DNA of 64,000 nucleotides from Bursaphelenchus xylophilus (Eukaryota; Nematoda; Chromadorea; Rhabditida; Aphelenchoididae): positions 4,216,001 through 4,280,000 of the forward strand of contig CAJFCV020000001.1 of the NCBI GenBank assembly GCA_904066235.2, given 5' to 3'. A program made the translations under genes and the position numbers. Shown piece by piece: positions 49,801-55,800 of this stretch (position 1 is its first letter; the number at the start of each line of letters is the position of its first letter). The notes beneath the pieces were generated by a model. It saw only the letters and a program-made list of their open reading frames with translations. It was not told where the DNA came from and did no database searches.

Positions 49801-52800
49801 TTTACGCAACTTTTTTTTTTAATTTTGGGTCCCGCCACGAAAACCGGGGAGAATTTTAATTTGCATAAAATGCGAAATAGAAATAGTCTTATTGTAAAAT
49901 ACGTTGTATAGAGTTCTGGGAAGAGCTTATTTCAAGCTGAAGAGTTGCGTTTTTGGGTCCCACCACGAAAACCTCTAAGTCTCTGGGAACCCCACCAAAT
50001 GCTCTCCCAGCCCATCACAGCCCCAACTTATTATGTAATACGCATAAAATGGGATGAAATATTACAAATTTCGAGAGTAGTCCCCCCTCTTCGCTTCTCC
50101 ATGATTGGTGGCGGGGATTAGAGGGCACGGGGCTCGTTTTTTCAGGCTGATTAGTTTTTGATTCATTTTCATTTTCCGACTCTCGATGAGACGGGAGAGG
50201 GCTGTGGGGGCAGCCGGTAACGCCAACTTTTTCGCGAGAATTAAAAAAAAGTATTGTTATTAGCGGGGCGGATATTACGATTCCACCGGCGTTTTTGATG
50301 GGTAATTGGACTTTGTGGCGGCTGTAATTGGGAGATGTAGTTGTTTGTGGGTTATTATGACGGATGAATATTCGAATAGGTATGTATTTCGATGGAAGTT
50401 GAGGGTTTGGGGCAGTTATACTTGATCAGCTGATGAGAAAGGTTGTGATAGCCGTCATATTATAGGTTTATTAGGTTATATATTTATTAGTTTAAAAGTT
50501 CATGTCATATTTATGCCCCACGTTATGAAACCACGTCGATTCTGAGTCATTGTTGCCACATTTCGATCATTTATTTTCCTCTTGTCCATCAGGTGGTCAA
50601 GGTGAATATAAATCGATTTTTTGAGGCAATTGCCTGACAATATTGACGTAAGACGAGAATATTATAAAACTAAAGTCTCAAACTATCCCAGACAGCAAAT
50701 TTTATATTCCCTTACCCCACCCATTCTCCACAGTAAGCCAAACAAATTAGTGCTCCCCAAAACCTGACGAAATCCCTTCCCGGTTTCGTTCTTGATCGTA
50801 AATTCGTGGCGGAATACAAATGATAATGATTAATTTATGTATGGGACAATAAAAATCAGCGAAGAAATTATAGAAATCCATAATTTGTTTTTTGCGCTAT
50901 CTTTTGATTACTTTATTAGTAATCAAAAACATTTCCACATTCATAAATTCGTATGGTTTGCTTTCCTTTCCGAGGATTTCGGGGCTAGAATTGGGCTGAT
51001 AGGGGGTGTTGATGGAATTTTGAGAGTTTTTGGGCCTGATAAGGCTGGTTTTTGATACTGTAACTTATTTTTTAATGAGATTTTTTGGAGAAAAATAGAA
51101 AAAGAACTTTCTCAACGTATTTTACATTTTTTCTCTCCATAATATCTTCATTAGACCCCTAAAATCTTCTTCTACCATATCCATTTCCTCATTTTTCTAA
51201 TTATTCCCCCTTCTTTCATTTTTTGGTTATCTTTCTCGCCGTATTTCCCCTTCTCCTTCTCTCATTTGCCACCCCAAGACAAAGCCCACCCCTTCCACTC
51301 GTCTTAAGCGCCTGTGGGCCGCCCAGCCAATCAAGAGAGGGCTAATTAAGATGCTCATTAGAGAAGAAGGTGGGTGGCGAAAAATGTTGCGCAATACGGT
51401 AGAGGGCTGCGGGTAAAATACGAATTTGATATTATTCAAAAGATTAGAGGGTGTAGATCATGCTGCAGCTGCAAAATATAGCAATATGTTGAATACGCGG
51501 CCGAACGGGCGAAAATAAAAAATTCCAAAATTTGCCGAAAACTGAAGAAAAATCCAAATTTTTTGGATATTAGAGCTGTCAATTACGATAAAATGGAAAA
51601 ATGAATAGCCCCCAGACCCTTATGGCATCATATTTTAACCGATCGTAATTCATTTCCCTCACCTAATACCTTCAAATTCCCTCGCAATTCCCGTAGCCGA
51701 CTTGAAAGAGAGGACCCGCCCGGGCAATTGATTTGAGTGCCTCTTCCTGGATGATGATGGATATCGAATTAGATCCATCTCTTCATGGAAGTTTAATTTG
51801 TTTTCCGGGCTGCGGGATAGACAATAAAACCGTGGCAGCGAGAGTCATTATTAGTCGTATAGATCAGTGCGGAGCTGAGGGATTGACAATAATTTTTAGG
51901 TGGTACTTTTAGAGGGAGTTAATTTTTGATTTTGGTGTCTAGACCAACAACTTGCTACAACCGTATTTTACCTATGACTAAGTTGGGGTCAAGAAAACTT
52001 TTTTCTAGATGTTGCAGAGATCTCAGCTATCAGTACTAGTAATTGGGAGCTTATACGATACTGGTCTTAACATTAAATTGGGCCTAATTTCTGACCGACC
52101 ATCTGATGTCAAGTGTAATATCCAAAATTGGTCTGCAACTTTCCTCAAACTTAATATTATCTTTTGCATGTGCCCTCTCCAGTTCCCACACTCTCTCCTG
52201 CACTCCATAACTATGCGCTCCACACCATATTCCATCTCCTCATCCTTTCGCAAGAGTAATTTGGAAATCGGAAGAGAGTTTTTTATCCACGAAATTTTTG
52301 AGGCTGTTTGTTCAAAAGTTAAGGGCTGGAAATAAAAGGTGATGATGGTAATGGAAGCGGAGAGGCTGGGGGAGAGAGGCGAGGAGGGCTAGCTATTATG
52401 TTTTAATGCTTTTGGGTCCTTTTTTGGCTCGTTAAACCCGGGATCCGCACAAATACCTTCGGACGCGGCTTTTATTTACATTAACCAATCATTTTAAGCG
52501 GGGGTATTAGGGGAAGAAAGGGCTGGCGGCTGTGAAGGATGGGGTGTACTACGCATTCTCGAGGGATTCCGGACTCGGGATGGGTGGATTAGCGGATTCA
52601 ATGGCTAATTTGCTTCTTGGGCCAAGTGTTGCACTGCAATTGCGCTTCAAATTAGGGTTTTCTACTACGGTTGTTAAATATTACATAATTTTTTAACGTC
52701 ATTGAGGTGATTGGATCACATAGAATTTTTGAAGCACGACTTTTTTTGTTTTTTGGCCGAATTTTACATTTTGGGTCAAGTGTTTCCCTCGCTGTTCAAC

Positions 52801-55800
52801 ATTGAGAATACAGTAGGAAAGTTGCCAAAAATTACTCATAGTCATCGTTTATAGGCAGTATTTCATTTTTACTCCCTCTTTCCCTTTTGAGACAACTCTT
52901 GTCGTCTCTTGGGTCAAGTCTTCACCTCCTCGGCCAATCCCTCCTAATCCACCAAAAACCTTGCCTAAGCCCCGAAATAAAGTGACCAGCACCTTATTCA
53001 CCGCCCAGGAATAACCCCTCCAGCCACCTGACTCATAATCTTGATGATTTTGCCAGTTCGTGCGCGAGAAACCAAACAAACCCCCTTTTCGGCGCGTGTT
53101 TGCTCTTATCCATGACCAAACAAGCGAGCGCCTGATCAGCGCCCCAACACACGCTCGCCTAATGAGTTTCGCGACCCATTTCCGCCGACCAAATTACCGT
53201 AATGCCGTCATGGACCGGGATTTTTTAGTTTTTTTTTGGGAAATTTTAGAGGTTTAAAAAATTTTTTAATTTTTGGCAGTGAAGAGACAGCGTATTTTAC
53301 TTCAAATTCTTTTCTCTTCTCGTGGAAAATTGTTTTTTTTTTTGATATTGGATTACTGTAACAACACTAATTTTCTTTTTTTCAGGCTGACGCCTCGGAC
53401 ATGAATTCCACCGAAAACCCGGTAAATTTCATGAATATCCTGAACATGGCACAGTTCATGCAGCTCGCACAGAACCCCAGCACCTCTGCAACGGACTCCG
53501 GGCTCGGTGAGTTGGGATTTGAATATTCAAATTTTTTTAAAATTTAAATTTTTGAATTTTTTTGGTAATTTTTACTTTAGAGGCTCTAAAATTTTCGGAA
53601 AATTGACATCGGTTCGTATTTTACCATAAAATTTTTGTAAATTAAGAAAAAATACAAAAAATTTTTGATTTTTGGTCTCACCACGAAAACCATATTTTCC
53701 AAAAAATTTCTAAAATTCATCAGAATTTTTTTTCAGACCTCAGTGAGAACAATGGCATTGATCTGAGCTCCATTTTGAACGGGCAAGACTCCAAATCCGA
53801 GGAGAAACCGAAGCCGCGCAAGCTGGGCCAGGATTTCCGTCGCTCTCTGGAAGGCTACGGCTTCGAATTGGTGTCTCAATTCGTTGACGATTTGAAGAAG
53901 GAGAAGATCGATTTCATCCCCGATAACGAAATCTTGGAGTTGCGGCAACAGTTCGACGACATAAACAAGAATTCCGTGCCCATCGACGGGATCCAACAGT
54001 TCGCGGAGAACCTGAAAAAAGCGGTCGATGAAGTCAGCGACGATGTTTTGATCGAAAATGAGGACGAGGATGGCCCTCCTGAGCCGAAACGAGCCCGATC
54101 CGACAACTCCAAGGCGTCGGGACAAAAATTGCCTGAGGCGAAATCCGAATTCAAGACCGAGTTGATGTCGCAAATGATGAATTTGCCGTTCATGAACAAC
54201 AATCCGTTCGTCAACATGTCGCCGGACATGTTTCAGGCCGCTTTCGCTTCGATGTTGGGTACGCAGGCTGCGCCCGACAGTCCGAGTCCGAACTCGGCCA
54301 GCCAAAAACGGGCGAGAACCCGGATCACGGACGATCAGCTGAAGATCCTCCGGCAATATTTCGACATCAACAACAGCCCCACGGAACTCCAAATCAAGGA
54401 AATGAGCAACAAGACGGGGCTGCCGGAGAAGGTGATCAAACACTGGTTCCGGAACACTCTGTTCAAGGAAAGACAGCGCGACAAGAACTCCCCCTACAAC
54501 TTCAATGTCCAACCCATGATGCGCATCGACTTGGACACGTACGAGAAAACCGGTGAGGCCAAAATTATCAATCTAAAAGATGAGGAGGACCAAAAACCCG
54601 ACGAAAAATCAGACTCAGGCTCCAAAACCCCCGAAGAACAGACCAATCTGGCACAGGATGTCCTCGCCAATCTTACACAAGCCGCTGCCGCCTTCAATCA
54701 GATCCCCAATTATGCTGCATTAGCTGGGCAGAACCCCTTTGCCAGCTTCTTGGAGCAGGAATCCAGCCAGATGAACCAAAACCCGTTGGCTCAGCTGATG
54801 AACGGCTTCAATTCCGTCATCCCCATGGTCTCGCAGCAATCGAAATCAAGTGGAAATTCGACTGGAAGAAGGGCGAATCGAACAAGATTCACCGATTTCC
54901 AGCTGCGGACTCTTCAGGAGTTCTTTGATCGACAGGCCTACCCAAAAGACGATGATCTGGAAATGCTGAGCAAGAAGTTGAGCCTGAGCCCGAGGGTAAT
55001 TGTGGTCTGGTTCCAGAATGCCCGGCAGAAGGTGAGTACAAAAGTTTTGGTGGGCAAATTGGGATTTTTGGCCAGACTGGGAATTTTGGGCAAATTGAAA
55101 TTTTTGGATAAAATACCGATTTTTTGGGTAACTGCAGGTCTTTCTAATGGATTTTGGACAAAGTTTGGATTTTTGGGCAGATTGGGAATTTTCGGCAAGT
55201 TAGGATTTTTGGAAAAAATATCGATTTTTTGCGACTATTGAGGCAACTACAGGCTTTTATAATGGATTTTGGGCATATTGATGATCTTGTGCAGATTGGG
55301 AATTTGGGCAAATTGAAGCTTTTTTGGGAAATTTTTAATTTTCCGATGTTTTAAATAATGTAAAATACGGTCTACCATTCCGAAGCTTCATTTTCCAAGT
55401 TTCAGGCGCGAAAAATCTACGAAAACCAGCCGAATCAGGACAATACGGACCGTTTCATTCGCACTCCCGGTTGCAATTTCCAGTGCAAAAGATGTCAACT
55501 GGTCTTTCAACGCTATTACGAGCTGATTCAGCATCAACAACGGGTCTGTTATGCGAACGATACCGACGCGCAGAACACTGACAACAAAGTGAGTTGGCTA
55601 AAATTATATCAAAAAAATTTTTTTTTTTAATTGTTAAATTGATTTTTTCAGTCGGTCGAAGAGAATATGACCGAAGAGGAGCGTCAGAAGCCCGTTTCGT
55701 CGAGTCAAACCGACGAGGACAAACGAAAAGATTCTCATGACAACAACAACACCCCTCAGGACCTCCTGAAACTGATCACCGGCGCCGCCGACTCCGAGGC

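Larger units (their letters stand above)
38633..53385. other. zfh-2 intron 12 (14.75 kb)
   Basis: The largest intron, between the last N-terminal finger and the homeodomain part. It holds a palindrome cluster (39920-40400), a mariner remnant (42757-44002), decamers at 39971, 41070, 44019, 44741, 46699, 47199, 48132, 48316, 48417, 49894, 51115, 51414, 51962 and 53292, and many balanced-composition islands (for example 41170-41480, 44230-44660, 46080-46520, 49250-49690, 52430-52600, 53030-53220) with no coding signal. These islands are the best candidates for intronic enhancers. Confidence 0.6.

Noticed and set aside
53733..54512. 259-codon antisense ORF
   Set aside because: Shadow of zfh-2 exon 14, whose plus-strand frame encodes two homeodomains.
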